Positions 1 through 6,298 of a stretch of 6,985 nt of DNA are shown here, piece after piece. The stretch spans positions 1 through 6,985 of the forward strand of contig JADGRS010000162.1 of assembly GCA_017880705.1 (NCBI GenBank). The letters run 5' to 3'. A program made the translations under genes and the position numbers. How positions within the stretch are numbered: position 1 is the stretch's first letter; the number at the start of each line of letters is the position of its first letter. This DNA is from Burkholderiales bacterium (GTDB taxonomy: Bacteria > Pseudomonadota > Gammaproteobacteria > Burkholderiales > Usitatibacteraceae). The notes below the pieces were generated by a model. The model made no database searches. It saw nothing but the letters and a program-made list of their open reading frames with translations, and was not told where the DNA came from.

Positions 1-103
1 CCTCGGCCGGCCCGTCGACGTGAAGCAGTATGTCGACGGCTCGATCCTGGTATCGGACGACAAGGCCGGCGCCGTCTACCGCATCTCCTATCAAGGCAAG
101 TAG
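1..103 (+). CDS. C-terminal end of a probable PQQ-type sorbosone/glucose dehydrogenase (partial)
   Basis: Only the last 33 codons are in the window, with the frame starting at base 2 and a TAG stop at 101-103. The translated tail contains DGSILVSDDKAGAVYRISY. This resembles the last beta-propeller blade of the soluble sorbosone/glucose dehydrogenase family, whose C-termini often read 'DGSLLVSDD..GAVYRISY'. Family members oxidise sugars or related polyols in the periplasm using PQQ and pass electrons to a cytochrome c. The next gene downstream on the same strand is a small exported cytochrome c, which fits an enzyme plus electron acceptor pair. The identification rests on a short tail, so another propeller protein (NHL or SMP-30-like) is possible. 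The start and catalytic residues lie outside the window. Confidence 0.6.
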   Translation, partial: LGRPVDVKQYVDGSILVSDDKAGAVYRISYQGK

Positions 104-119
104 CAAAGCCGGAGAATGA

Positions 120-154
120 GCGGGCCGGGCCCGATGCCCGGCCCGCTTCCTTTT
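120..154 (+). terminator. GC-rich hairpin with T-rich tail, terminator- or attenuator-like
   Basis: Bases 120-130 (GCGGGCCGGGC) and 136-146 (GCCCGGCCCGC) form a perfect 11-bp stem with a 5-base loop. The stem is followed by TTCCTTTT at 147-154. This is the geometry of an intrinsic terminator, although the T tract is broken by CC. It starts 16 bases after the dehydrogenase stop. It ends directly before the Shine-Dalgarno of the cytochrome gene, so it sits inside a likely two-gene unit. It may terminate fully, attenuate, or protect the upstream 3' end. The structure is read directly from the sequence; the function is inferred. Confidence 0.6.
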
Positions 155-159
155 GGAGA
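155..159 (+). promoter_or_regulatory. Shine-Dalgarno site of the cytochrome c gene
   Basis: GGAGA lies 8 bases upstream of the ATG at 168. It decides the start in favour of this ATG over the in-frame TTG at 153, which overlaps the site itself and would leave a poorer signal peptide. Confidence 0.6.
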
Positions 160-167
160 ACGAGAAA

Positions 168-506
168 ATGCACGCATCGAAGAAAGTCTTGCTCGTCCTG
201 ATGCTGGGTGCCGCGTCCGGTCCGCCGATTGCGCCGGCGCTGGCGGGTGACGCGGCAGCGGCGCGGGCCAAGGTGCGGACCCTGTGCCAGAACTGTCATG
301 GCGAGAACGGCGTGGCGGTCCTCCCCGGCGCGGCGAACCTGAGTGGCCAGCAGAAGGAATACCTCCGCTTGCAACTACGCGCGTACCGCTCGGGCAGCCG
401 CCACAACGATCAGATGAGCATCATCGCAAAAACGCTCACGGATGCCGACATCGAGGACCTGTCCGAGTGGTATTCGGCTATCAAGGTGACCGTCGAAATG
501 CCGTAG
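168..506 (+). CDS. Exported class I cytochrome c, c553-like, single haem
   Basis: This 112-residue protein carries periplasmic electrons, probably taking them from the dehydrogenase encoded just upstream. Residues 1-26 form a Sec signal peptide: Lys5-Lys6, a hydrophobic core, and a likely cut after APALA. The haem site CQNCH is at residues 40-44 (Cys40, Cys43, axial His44). Met83 in NDQM is the probable sixth iron ligand. The C-terminal helix contains LTDADIEDLSEWYSAI, as in the c553 and c4-half families that end with 'a.yys'. The mature size of about 86 residues fits a one-haem domain. The ATG at 168 was chosen because a good Shine-Dalgarno precedes it. The gene ends with tandem in-frame stops TAG-TGA (504-509), 4 bases from the stop of the convergent Bug gene. 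The family call is secure; the partner enzyme is inferred from neighbourhood alone. Confidence 0.87.
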   Translation: MHASKKVLLVLMLGAASGPPIAPALAGDAAAARAKVRTLCQNCHGENGVAVLPGAANLSGQQKEYLRLQLRAYRSGSRHNDQMSIIAKTLTDADIEDLSEWYSAIKVTVEMP

Positions 507-510
507 TGAG

Positions 511-1482
511 CTACTCGCCCTTGATACCGACTTCCTTGAAGAGCCGGCCATAGCGCGCCAGCTGCTCGCGCGTGGCCACCGCGAGCTCCTCAGGAGACGT
601 TCCGCGCACCGTGAGGCCCTGGTCGCGCAGCTGCTCGCGCACCTGGGGATCGGCGAGCGCCTTCACGATCTCGGAGTGGAGGCGCGCGATGATCTCCTTC
701 GGCGTGCCCGCCGGGGCCATGATCGTGAACCACGAGTTGAACTGGAACCCCGGCAATCCGGAGGTCGACACGGTGGGCGCTTCCGGAAACTGCGGCAGCG
801 GCGCGGGAGTCGAGACCCCGATCAGGCGCAGCTTCCCGCCGCGCACAAGCCCGGCGACGGTCGCGAGCCCCTGGAAAGCGAATGGCACGTCGCCGGCGGC
901 CACGCCCAGCGCGGCCTGTGACGCACCTTTGTACGGAACATGCGTCATGGTGATGCCGGCTTGCGAAGCGAAGAGCGCCATCGCGATGTGCTGCGGGCTG
1001 CCGTTGCCGCCGGAACCGTAGTTCACTTCGCCCGGGCGCGCCTTCGCCGCCGCGATCAGGTCGGCGGCGCTCTTGTAAGGTGAGCTCGGCGTGGTGACGA
1101 GGCCCCACTCGATCGTGGCCACCAGCGACACCGGCTCGAAGTCGCGCAGGATGTCCCAGGACGGCTTGGTCGGCATGTTGGGCAGCATGGTCATGATGCT
1201 GTCGTTGAAGCCGCCGATGGTGTAGCCGTCAGGCGTGGCCTTGGCGAGCTGCGCCGCGCCGATGAGCCCCGCCGCGCCCGGGACATTCTCCACCACGAAC
1301 GGCTGTCCCATCGAGGCCGACATCTTCTGCGTGACGATGCGCGCCGCATTGTCCACGGCGCTCGCCGCCGCCAGCGGCACGATCAGGCGGATGGGTTTGT
1401 TGGGGTAGCCCTGCTGCGCCGTGGAGACAGCGGGAATTGCGGCGACGAACGACGCGAGCGCGATGCGAAGCAGGCGGAACAT
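511..1482 (-). CDS. Bug/TctC-family periplasmic solute-binding protein
   Basis: This 323-residue protein has the usual length for the Bug family, the extracytoplasmic receptors of tripartite tricarboxylate-type uptake. Family members bind carboxylates and similar small molecules. Residues 1-22 form a signal peptide with a likely cut after VSTA. The mature protein opens with the family signature YPNKPIRLIVP at 26-36. Also visible are YGSGGNGSPQH at 155-165, HVPYKG at 181-186, and the C-terminal block with PGFQFNSWFTIMAPAGTP at 244-261. The first ligand loop reads PLAAASAVD (36-44) instead of the common 'PF.PGG..D'; Asp44, which in the family contacts the ligand, is kept. No TctA or TctB membrane gene is present, as is common for Bug genes. 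It follows the Ldh2 gene by 11 bases, so its ligand may be that enzyme's substrate, which is inference. The ligand cannot be read from sequence. Confidence 0.9.
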   Translation of the reverse strand: MFRLLRIALASFVAAIPAVSTAQQGYPNKPIRLIVPLAAASAVDNAARIVTQKMSASMGQPFVVENVPGAAGLIGAAQLAKATPDGYTIGGFNDSIMTMLPNMPTKPSWDILRDFEPVSLVATIEWGLVTTPSSPYKSAADLIAAAKARPGEVNYGSGGNGSPQHIAMALFASQAGITMTHVPYKGASQAALGVAAGDVPFAFQGLATVAGLVRGGKLRLIGVSTPAPLPQFPEAPTVSTSGLPGFQFNSWFTIMAPAGTPKEIIARLHSEIVKALADPQVREQLRDQGLTVRGTSPEELAVATREQLARYGRLFKEVGIKGE

Positions 1483-1488
1483 AAGGTT

Positions 1489-1495
1489 CTTCCTC
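1489..1495 (-). promoter_or_regulatory. Shine-Dalgarno site of the Bug gene
   Basis: On the - strand GAGGAAG overlaps the TGA stop of the preceding Ldh2 gene and lies 6-8 bases before the ATG at 1482. It fixes the Bug start and suggests reinitiation after Ldh2 translation. Confidence 0.65.
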
Positions 1496-2576
1496 AATTG
1501 GTGCGAAGCGGCGGGATATCGAGCTGTTCGGCGAGACGGTCGAGAGTCTGCATGAGAGACGCGGCGATGGCGATGCCTTCGACGCGCTGCGCGGCGGCAA
1601 GCGCGTGGCTGCGGTCGCCCGGCACGCGGATCGCATCGACCTCGGGCATGCGTTCGCTCGCCCGGAGGTCGCGCACCAGCTTGTCGACCGCGGACTTGAA
1701 TTGCGCGAGGTCGCCGAACGCCGCGGGGTCGATCGCGACGATCGCCTGTCCCGTGTTGGTCGCGCTCGACACGTCCTGGTTGAAGTCGATCACGTCCTTG
1801 CCCATCGCCGCGCCGTTCAGCGTGCCCGCGAGCAATCCGACCACCAGCGCAAGGCCATAGCCCTTGTAGCCGCCGATCGGCAGCAGGAAGCCCTCGGCCG
1901 CGCGGCGCGGGTCGGTGAGGGGCTTGCCCTCGCGATCGATCATCCAGCCCTCGGGCATCATCTCGCCGCGAGCCGCCTTCGCCTTCACCTTGCCGTACGC
2001 GGCCACCGTCGTGGCCATGTCGAGCACCACGGGCGGCTCCTCTCCCGCGGGAATCGCCGCGGCGATCGGATTGGTCGACAGCAGCATGTCGAGCCCGCCC
2101 CACGGCGGAAGATGGTTCGCGTTGCCCACCGCGAAATAGAGCCCGATCATGTCGTGGGCGAGCATCATGCGCGCGTACAGCGACGCGGGCCCCGCGTGGT
2201 TGCTCCATTGCGCGCCGACCCATGCGACGCCCGCGATGCGCGCCTTCTCGATCGCGAGCTCCGCCGCGCGCTTCATCACGAGGTGGCCCATGCCGTTGTC
2301 GCCGTCGATGAGCGCCATCGCGGCGCGCTCCTGCACCACGCGGATCTGCGGATTGAGGTTCACGCCGCCCGCGCGAATGCGCTTGAGATATTGCGCCAGG
2401 CGAATCACGCCGTGGCCGTCGGAACCCTGCAAGTCCGCTTCGGCCATCAGCGCGGCGACCACGCGCGCGTCGGCCGGAGGCATCCCCACCGTCTCGAAAG
2501 CGAGCGCGATGAAATAGCGCAGCCGCCCGAAGTCGACGCGAATCGGAGGCGTGCTCAGTCGGCCTCCTCGATCCAT
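1494..2576 (-). CDS. Ldh2-family NAD(P)-dependent malate/lactate/ureidoglycolate-type dehydrogenase
   Basis: This cytoplasmic oxidoreductase belongs to the Ldh2/malate dehydrogenase-2 family, which interconverts 2-hydroxyacids and 2-oxoacids with NAD(P). It is unrelated to the classical Rossmann-fold LDH/MDH. From the chosen start it has 360 residues, normal for the family. Visible blocks are LQGSDGHGVIRL at 49-60, SNHAGPASLY at 125-134, LLSTNPIAAAIP at 165-176 and GGYKGYGLAL at 235-244. The usual 'SHG' triplet reads GHG (54-56) but keeps the family's conserved His55. Substrate specificity cannot be assigned; malate, lactate, sulfolactate and ureidoglycolate are all possible. The ATG at 2576 overlaps the end of iscX by 22 bases and has only a weak ribosome site. 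A strong GAGGAGG (2563-2569) points to a later, non-ATG start near 2558 or 2552, which would shorten the protein by 6-8 residues. The Bug gene follows 11 bases downstream. Confidence 0.87.
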   Translation of the reverse strand: MDRGGRLSTPPIRVDFGRLRYFIALAFETVGMPPADARVVAALMAEADLQGSDGHGVIRLAQYLKRIRAGGVNLNPQIRVVQERAAMALIDGDNGMGHLVMKRAAELAIEKARIAGVAWVGAQWSNHAGPASLYARMMLAHDMIGLYFAVGNANHLPPWGGLDMLLSTNPIAAAIPAGEEPPVVLDMATTVAAYGKVKAKAARGEMMPEGWMIDREGKPLTDPRRAAEGFLLPIGGYKGYGLALVVGLLAGTLNGAAMGKDVIDFNQDVSSATNTGQAIVAIDPAAFGDLAQFKSAVDKLVRDLRASERMPEVDAIRVPGDRSHALAAAQRVEGIAIAASLMQTLDRLAEQLDIPPLRTN

Positions 2577-2749
2577 GCCGCCTGGATCGCCTCGAGGATC
2601 TTCTCCCCCGAGCGATTCGGGTCGTCGTCGAATCCGTCGAGCGCCATCACCCACTGGCGCAGCTCCGTGAAGCGCACCGTGGCCGGGTCGACGCCGGGGA
2701 ACTTGTCGGCCAGGGCGATCGCTATGTCGCGTGTGTCGATCCACTTCAT
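2555..2749 (-). CDS. iscX: IscX, small acidic ISC accessory protein
   Basis: This 64-residue protein (E. coli IscX, 66) binds IscS and iron and tunes the rate of cluster assembly. The family pattern runs the full length: [15 protein letters not shown] at the N-terminus, then DPATVRFTELRQWV (21-34), FDDDP (40-44) and EKILEAIQAAW (49-59). The cluster of acidic residues in the middle and at the C-terminus (EEAD) is the suggested iron and IscS contact surface in this family. The ATG overlaps the fdx stop as ATGA, and GGAA lies 8 bases upstream within fdx, so translation is probably coupled to fdx. It is the usual last gene of an isc operon, but here the Ldh2 gene begins inside its final codons. 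Confidence 0.95.
   Translation of the reverse strand: MKWIDTRDIAIALADKFPGVDPATVRFTELRQWVMALDGFDDDPNRSGEKILEAIQAAWIEEAD
2563..2569 (-). promoter_or_regulatory. Strong Shine-Dalgarno-like site at the iscX/Ldh2 junction
   Basis: GAGGAGG on the - strand lies within the last codons of iscX (encoding EEA). Downstream in the Ldh2 frame there is no ATG, GTG or TTG at usual spacing, only CTG at 2558 (4 bases away) and ACG at 2552 (10 bases away). It may drive a rare start or merely reflect Glu-Glu codons. The sequence is certain; the role is uncertain. Confidence 0.35.
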
Positions 2750-3087
2750 CGCTTCAATTCCGACGCATGGTTGATGGTGTATTTGGGGATCTCGATGGTA
2801 ACCGGATCGTCCTTCATGCGCGCCTGGCACGAAAGCCGCGAGGTGAGCTCGAGGCCCCACGCCTTGTCGAGAAGATCGTCCTCCTTCTCCGTGGGCGGCT
2901 CGAGCGACTCGTAGCCTTCGCGCACGATCACGTGGCACGTCGTGCACGCGCAGCTCTTCTCGCACGCGTGCTCGATCTCGATGTGGTTCTCGAGGAGCGC
3001 GTCGCAGATGGAGACCCCGGGGCTCGTCTCGATGCGCGCGCCCGCGGGGCAAAGGGTCTCGTGCGGGAGCACCGTCAGCACGCTCAT
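2746..3087 (-). CDS. fdx: ISC-type [2Fe-2S] ferredoxin
   Basis: This 113-residue adrenodoxin-like ferredoxin provides electrons for sulfur reduction during cluster assembly on IscU. The [2Fe-2S] ligands are Cys42, Cys48 and Cys51 in the block [14 protein letters not shown] (39-52), plus Cys87 in SRLSCQA. This is the same numbering as E. coli Fdx. The nearby non-ligand Cys46 is also conserved. The C-terminal part [20 protein letters not shown] is typical of the ISC subgroup, as opposed to plant-type ferredoxins. Its start overlaps the hscA stop by ATGA, with no clear Shine-Dalgarno, so coupling to hscA translation is likely. Its stop overlaps the iscX start in the same way. Identification is firm from sequence and position. 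Confidence 0.97.
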   Translation of the reverse strand: MSVLTVLPHETLCPAGARIETSPGVSICDALLENHIEIEHACEKSCACTTCHVIVREGYESLEPPTEKEDDLLDKAWGLELTSRLSCQARMKDDPVTIEIPKYTINHASELKR

Positions 3088-4955
3088 CGCGAGGCGACTT
3101 CGTCCAGGCGGCGCCCGGCGAGCGCGCCGGAAACGGCGCGGTCCATGCGCCGCGTGGCGAACGCCTCGCTCGCGCGGTTGAGCGCCTCGATCGCCGCCTT
3201 GATCGCGCGATGGTCGGTCGCGTTCCATGCGCGCTCGAGCCCCGCCATGCGCCGGTCGAGATCGGCGCGCTCGTCCTCGCCGAGGAGATCCGCGTCCTGG
3301 TCCAGCGCGGCGCGGATCGCCGCGAGCAGCGACTCCGCCTCGACGCGCTGCTCGGCGAGCGCGCGCGCGTCCCGATCCTCGATCGCGTGCGAGAAGCTTT
3401 CCTGCAGCATGCGCGCGACCTCATCGTCCGAAAGCCCGTACGAAGGCTTCACGACGATCGAGGATTCGACGCCCGTGGTCGCCTCGCGCGCCGACACCGA
3501 GAGCAGGCCGTCGGCGTCCACCTGAAAGGTGACCTGGATGCGCGCCGCGCCGGCGACCATCGGGGGAATTCCGCGCAGCTCGAAGCGCGCGAGAGAGCGG
3601 TTGTCGGCGACCAGCTCGCGCTCGCCCTGCACGACGTGCAGCGCCATCGCGCTCTGCCCATCCTTGAAGGTCGTGAACTCCTGCGCCCGCGCGACCGGGA
3701 TCGTGGAGTTGCGCGGGATCACGCGCTCGACCAGCCCGCCCATCGTCTCCAGGCCCAGCGACAGCGGAATCACGTCCAGAAGGAGCCAGTCGTCACCGGC
3801 GGCGCGATTGCCCGCGAGCACGTTCGCCTGGATCGCCGCACCGAGGGCGACGACGGCATCGGGATCGAGGTCCTTCAGCGGCGGCTTGCCGAAATGCCCC
3901 TCGACCGCCCGCTGCAGGTGCGGCATGCGCGTGGCGCCGCCCACTAGGACCACGCCGTCGATGTCCGCCGGCTCGAGCTTGGCGTCCCGCAATGCCTTGC
4001 GGGTCGGAGCGAGCGTGCGTTGCACGAGCCCGGCCGTGATCTTCTCGAATTCGGAGCGCGTGAGGACGAGCCGAAGGCTCTGACCGTAAGAGAGCGTCAC
4101 CTGGACGCCGGCTTCCTCCTCGAACGAGAGCCTTTCCTTCACCTCGCGCGCGGCGGCGAGGAGCCTTCGCGTGTCGCCGCCCTTCGCGTCGGCGATGCGG
4201 TGCCCGACGCGCCAGTGGGTCGCCACCGCCTGGTCGAAATCGTCGCCGCCCAGCGCGGAGTCGCCGTTGGTCGAGAGCACCTCGAAGACGCCGCGCGTGA
4301 GCTTCAGGATCGAGATGTCGAAGGTGCCGCCGCCGAGATCGAAGATCGCGAAGGTGCCTTCCGAAGCGTGATCGAGGCCGTACGCGATCGCCGCGGCCGT
4401 CGGCTCGTTCAGCAGTCGCAGCACGTTCAGGCCCGCGAGCTTCGCCGCGTCCTTGGTGGCCTGGCGCTGCGAGTCGTCGAAATACGCGGGCACTGTGACC
4501 ACGGCGCCGAAGAGCTCGCCGCGCAGCGCGCGCTCGCTTCGCTCGCGCAGCACCTTGAGGATTTCCGCGGACACCTGCACCGGCGAGCGCGGGCCCGCGG
4601 CCGTCTCGATGCTCACCATGCCGGGCGCATCCTTGAAATGATAGGGGAGGGCGCCGTACTTGGCGACGTCGGCGACGCCGCGGCCCATGAATCGCTTCAC
4701 GGAGACGATGGTGTTGGCGGGATCCTCGGCTTGCGCCGCGCGCGCGTCGTATCCCACGTCGACCCGGCCGTCGGGAAAGTAGCGCACGATCGAAGGCAGG
4801 AGCGCCCGCCCCTCGTCGTCGGCGATGACCTCGGCCGCGCCGCTACGCACGGTGGCGGCCAGGGAATGGGTGGTGCCGAGATCGATTCCGACCGCGAGCT
4901 TGCGCTGGTGCGGCTCGGGGGAATCGCCCGGCTCGGAGATCTGCAGGAGCCCCAT
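3084..4955 (-). CDS. hscA: HscA, Hsp70-type chaperone for Fe-S cluster transfer
   Basis: This 623-residue specialised Hsp70 (E. coli HscA, 616) uses ATP, stimulated by HscB, to act on IscU through its LPPVK motif and promote cluster release. The ATPase domain shows the phosphate-1 loop GIDLGTTHS at 23-31, [13 protein letters not shown] at 183-195, phosphate-2 loop DLGGGTFD at 206-213 and VGGATRMP at 338-345. The interdomain linker is [13 protein letters not shown] at 391-403, followed by the beta substrate domain ([14 protein letters not shown], 462-475) and a helical lid to the C-terminus. The position between hscB and fdx and the N-terminal extension before LAVGIDLG separate it from DnaK. 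The ATG at 4955 shares one base with the hscB stop (TGATG) and has GGAG 5 bases upstream. The open frame extends 27 codons further upstream, but that part lies within hscB and is not Hsp70-like. Confidence 0.97.
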   Translation of the reverse strand: MGLLQISEPGDSPEPHQRKLAVGIDLGTTHSLAATVRSGAAEVIADDEGRALLPSIVRYFPDGRVDVGYDARAAQAEDPANTIVSVKRFMGRGVADVAKYGALPYHFKDAPGMVSIETAAGPRSPVQVSAEILKVLRERSERALRGELFGAVVTVPAYFDDSQRQATKDAAKLAGLNVLRLLNEPTAAAIAYGLDHASEGTFAIFDLGGGTFDISILKLTRGVFEVLSTNGDSALGGDDFDQAVATHWRVGHRIADAKGGDTRRLLAAAREVKERLSFEEEAGVQVTLSYGQSLRLVLTRSEFEKITAGLVQRTLAPTRKALRDAKLEPADIDGVVLVGGATRMPHLQRAVEGHFGKPPLKDLDPDAVVALGAAIQANVLAGNRAAGDDWLLLDVIPLSLGLETMGGLVERVIPRNSTIPVARAQEFTTFKDGQSAMALHVVQGERELVADNRSLARFELRGIPPMVAGAARIQVTFQVDADGLLSVSAREATTGVESSIVVKPSYGLSDDEVARMLQESFSHAIEDRDARALAEQRVEAESLLAAIRAALDQDADLLGEDERADLDRRMAGLERAWNATDHRAIKAAIEALNRASEAFATRRMDRAVSGALAGRRLDEVASR

Positions 4956-5488
4956 CAATGCTCCGTGAGCTCGAGGGCCGAATCGATCTCCGCCTCGAGC
5001 TTCTCGAGGAAGCGCAGTTTCCGAACGAGGGAGCACCCGGCGACGAAGTTGGCGTCGGCGTCGAGGGCGCGCTCGAGCATGACGAGCATCTCGTCGCGCG
5101 ATCGCCGGATGTCGCCGCGCAAGCGCTCGAGCTCGCTCACGTCACCTGCGTCGCGGGCGACGTCCACCGCTTCGCGCCACTCCATCTGCTGCATCAGGAA
5201 GTCCGCGGGCATCGAGGTGTTGCTTTCCTCCTCGGTATCGTAGCCGCGCAGCTGGAGCAGGTAGCGCGCGCGCTCGATGGGATCGCGCAACGTCCGATAC
5301 GCCTCGTTCGCGCGGGTGGCCCATTGCATCGCCACGCGCCGCTCGGCCTCGGTCGCCGCGGCGAAGCGGTCCGGATGCACCTGCGATTGCAGGTCGCGAT
5401 AGCCGCGCTCGAGGCGAGCGGCATCGACGGCGAAGCGCACCGCCAGGCCCAGCAGCTCGAAGTGATCGCGAGAAAAGTCGGGGGTCAT
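4955..5488 (-). CDS. hscB: HscB, J-domain co-chaperone for IscU
   Basis: This 177-residue co-chaperone (E. coli HscB, 171) binds IscU and delivers it to HscA, stimulating HscA ATPase. The N-terminal J-domain spans about residues 8-75, with the essential HPD at 38-40 followed by [10 protein letters not shown]. The C-terminal helical domain holds the probable IscU-binding surface [10 protein letters not shown] (97-106) and the signature [10 protein letters not shown] (155-164). The ATG at 5488 was chosen because it gives [15 protein letters not shown], close to the family N-terminus; an in-frame TTG 4 codons upstream (5500) is possible. Neither start has a clear Shine-Dalgarno. A 34-base gap separates it from iscA, the second widest in the operon. 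Confidence 0.95.
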   Translation of the reverse strand: MTPDFSRDHFELLGLAVRFAVDAARLERGYRDLQSQVHPDRFAAATEAERRVAMQWATRANEAYRTLRDPIERARYLLQLRGYDTEEESNTSMPADFLMQQMEWREAVDVARDAGDVSELERLRGDIRRSRDEMLVMLERALDADANFVAGCSLVRKLRFLEKLEAEIDSALELTEH

Positions 5489-5522
5489 CTCGACACACAA
5501 AACCGGTGACCGCTCCCCGGCT

Positions 5523-5846
5523 TCAGACGTTGAACGATTCGCCGCAGCCGCAGCGGTCCTTCTCGTTGGGGTTGTTGAACTTGAAGCCCTCGTTCAGCCC
5601 TTCGCGGACGAAATCGAGCTCCGTGCCGTCGAGATACGCGAGACTCTTCGGATCGACCAGCACCCGCACGCCGTTGCTTTCGAAGGTCGTGTCCTCGGGC
5701 TGGATCTCGTCCGCGAATTCGAGCTTGTATGCCAGGCCCGAGCAGCCCGTGGTGCGCACGCCGAGGCGAAGGCCCACGCCCTTGCCGCGCTTCTGGATGT
5801 AGCGCTTCACGTGCTCGGCCGCGCGATCGGTGAGCTGGACGGCCAT
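5523..5846 (-). CDS. iscA: IscA, A-type Fe-S carrier
   Basis: This 107-residue A-type carrier binds iron or clusters and helps pass them to apo-proteins, especially in [4Fe-4S] maturation. The three family cysteines are Cys35 in TTGCSGLAY, and Cys99 and Cys101 in RCGCGESF, the same numbering as E. coli IscA. The length matches IscA rather than the longer ErpA or SufA. The ATG at 5846 shares one base with the iscU stop (TGATG), so translation is probably coupled. An open frame runs further upstream through iscU but has no family similarity. ErpA is the only realistic alternative, and the isc context decides against it. Confidence 0.96.
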   Translation of the reverse strand: MAVQLTDRAAEHVKRYIQKRGKGVGLRLGVRTTGCSGLAYKLEFADEIQPEDTTFESNGVRVLVDPKSLAYLDGTELDFVREGLNEGFKFNNPNEKDRCGCGESFNV

Positions 5847-6262
5847 CAGTCGGCCGCCTTGCTTTCGGCCGGGATGTCGCCGCCGCCGTATTTCTTGCGG
5901 TAATCGGCGATGGCCGCCTTGATGGCGTCCTCGGCGAGGATCGAGCAGTGGATCTTCACCGGCGGGAGGGCGAGCTCCGCCGCGATCTGGGTGTTGCGGA
6001 TCGTCGCGGCCTCGTCGATCGTCTTGCCCTTCACCCATTCGGTGACGAGCGAGGACGAGGCGATGGCGCTGCCGCAGCCGTAGGTCTTGAACTTGGCGTC
6101 CTCGATGATGCCGTCCTTGTTCACCTTGATCTGCAGCTTCATCACGTCGCCGCACGCGGGCGCGCCCACCATGCCGGTGGCGACACCCTCGTCGTCCTTG
6201 CCGAACGAGCCCACGTTCCTCGGGTTCTCGTAATGGTCGATCACTTTCTCGCTATATGCCAT
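5846..6262 (-). CDS. iscU: IscU, Fe-S cluster assembly scaffold
   Basis: This 138-residue scaffold (E. coli, 128) is where sulfur from IscS and iron are combined into [2Fe-2S] clusters. Ligands are Cys37 and Asp39 in APACGD, Cys63 in TYGCGSA, and His105-Cys106 in KIHCSIL. The HscA recognition motif LPPVK is at 99-103. The N-terminus [18 protein letters not shown] is the classical IscU sequence; the absence of the NifU C-terminal domains rules out NifU. The C-terminus is slightly longer than in E. coli ([15 protein letters not shown]). AGGAG 6 bases before the ATG is the clearest ribosome site in the operon, consistent with strong expression. A 36-base gap with a small hairpin separates it from iscS. 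Confidence 0.98.
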   Translation of the reverse strand: MAYSEKVIDHYENPRNVGSFGKDDEGVATGMVGAPACGDVMKLQIKVNKDGIIEDAKFKTYGCGSAIASSSLVTEWVKGKTIDEAATIRNTQIAAELALPPVKIHCSILAEDAIKAAIADYRKKYGGGDIPAESKAAD

Positions 6263-6268
6263 GTCTGT

Positions 6269-6273
6269 CTCCT
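6269..6273 (-). promoter_or_regulatory. Shine-Dalgarno site of iscU
   Basis: AGGAG on the - strand lies 6 bases before the ATG at 6262, at near-ideal spacing. It begins 3 bases after the intercistronic hairpin at 6277-6293. Confidence 0.7.
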
Positions 6274-6276
6274 GGC

Positions 6277-6293
6277 GCCTCGAACCTCGAGGC
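6277..6293 (-). repeat. Inverted repeat (hairpin) between iscS and iscU
   Basis: GCCTCGA and TCGAGGC form a perfect 7-bp stem with a 3-base loop, filling about half of the 36-base gap between the iscS stop (6299-6301) and the iscU ATG. On the transcribed (-) strand no T tract follows, so it is not an intrinsic terminator for the operon. It could mark an mRNA processing or 3'-end-protecting structure, or influence access to the iscU ribosome site just downstream. The role is inferred. Confidence 0.5.
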
Positions 6294-6298
6294 TTTCT

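Noticed and set aside
503..514. Bidirectional terminator between the convergent genes
   Set aside because: The stem is only 4 bp (GTAG/CTAC), with no T tract on either strand.
1483..2223. Open frame extending the Bug protein upstream to about 570 residues
   Set aside because: The upstream part is Arg/Gly-rich and overlaps the Ldh2 gene in another frame. The ATG at 1482 has a good ribosome site and is followed directly by a signal peptide.
1605..2774. 389-codon + strand open frame opposite the Ldh2 gene and iscX
   Set aside because: Arg/His/Ala-rich translation without any family motif. It is the antisense of the conserved Ldh2 gene in GC-rich DNA.
4020..5243. 407-codon + strand open frame opposite hscA and hscB
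   Set aside because: Compositional shadow of two well-conserved genes, with no recognisable domain.
5499..5520. Terminator-like hairpin between iscA and hscB (CCGG/CCGG followed by TTTT on the - strand)
   Set aside because: Only a 4-bp stem with a 10-base loop, too weak to support a terminator call. Such CCGG pairs are frequent in GC-rich DNA.
5847..6155. N-terminal extension of IscA to 210 residues
   Set aside because: It lies within iscU in a different frame. The ATG at 5846 gives the exact IscA family length and cysteine numbering.
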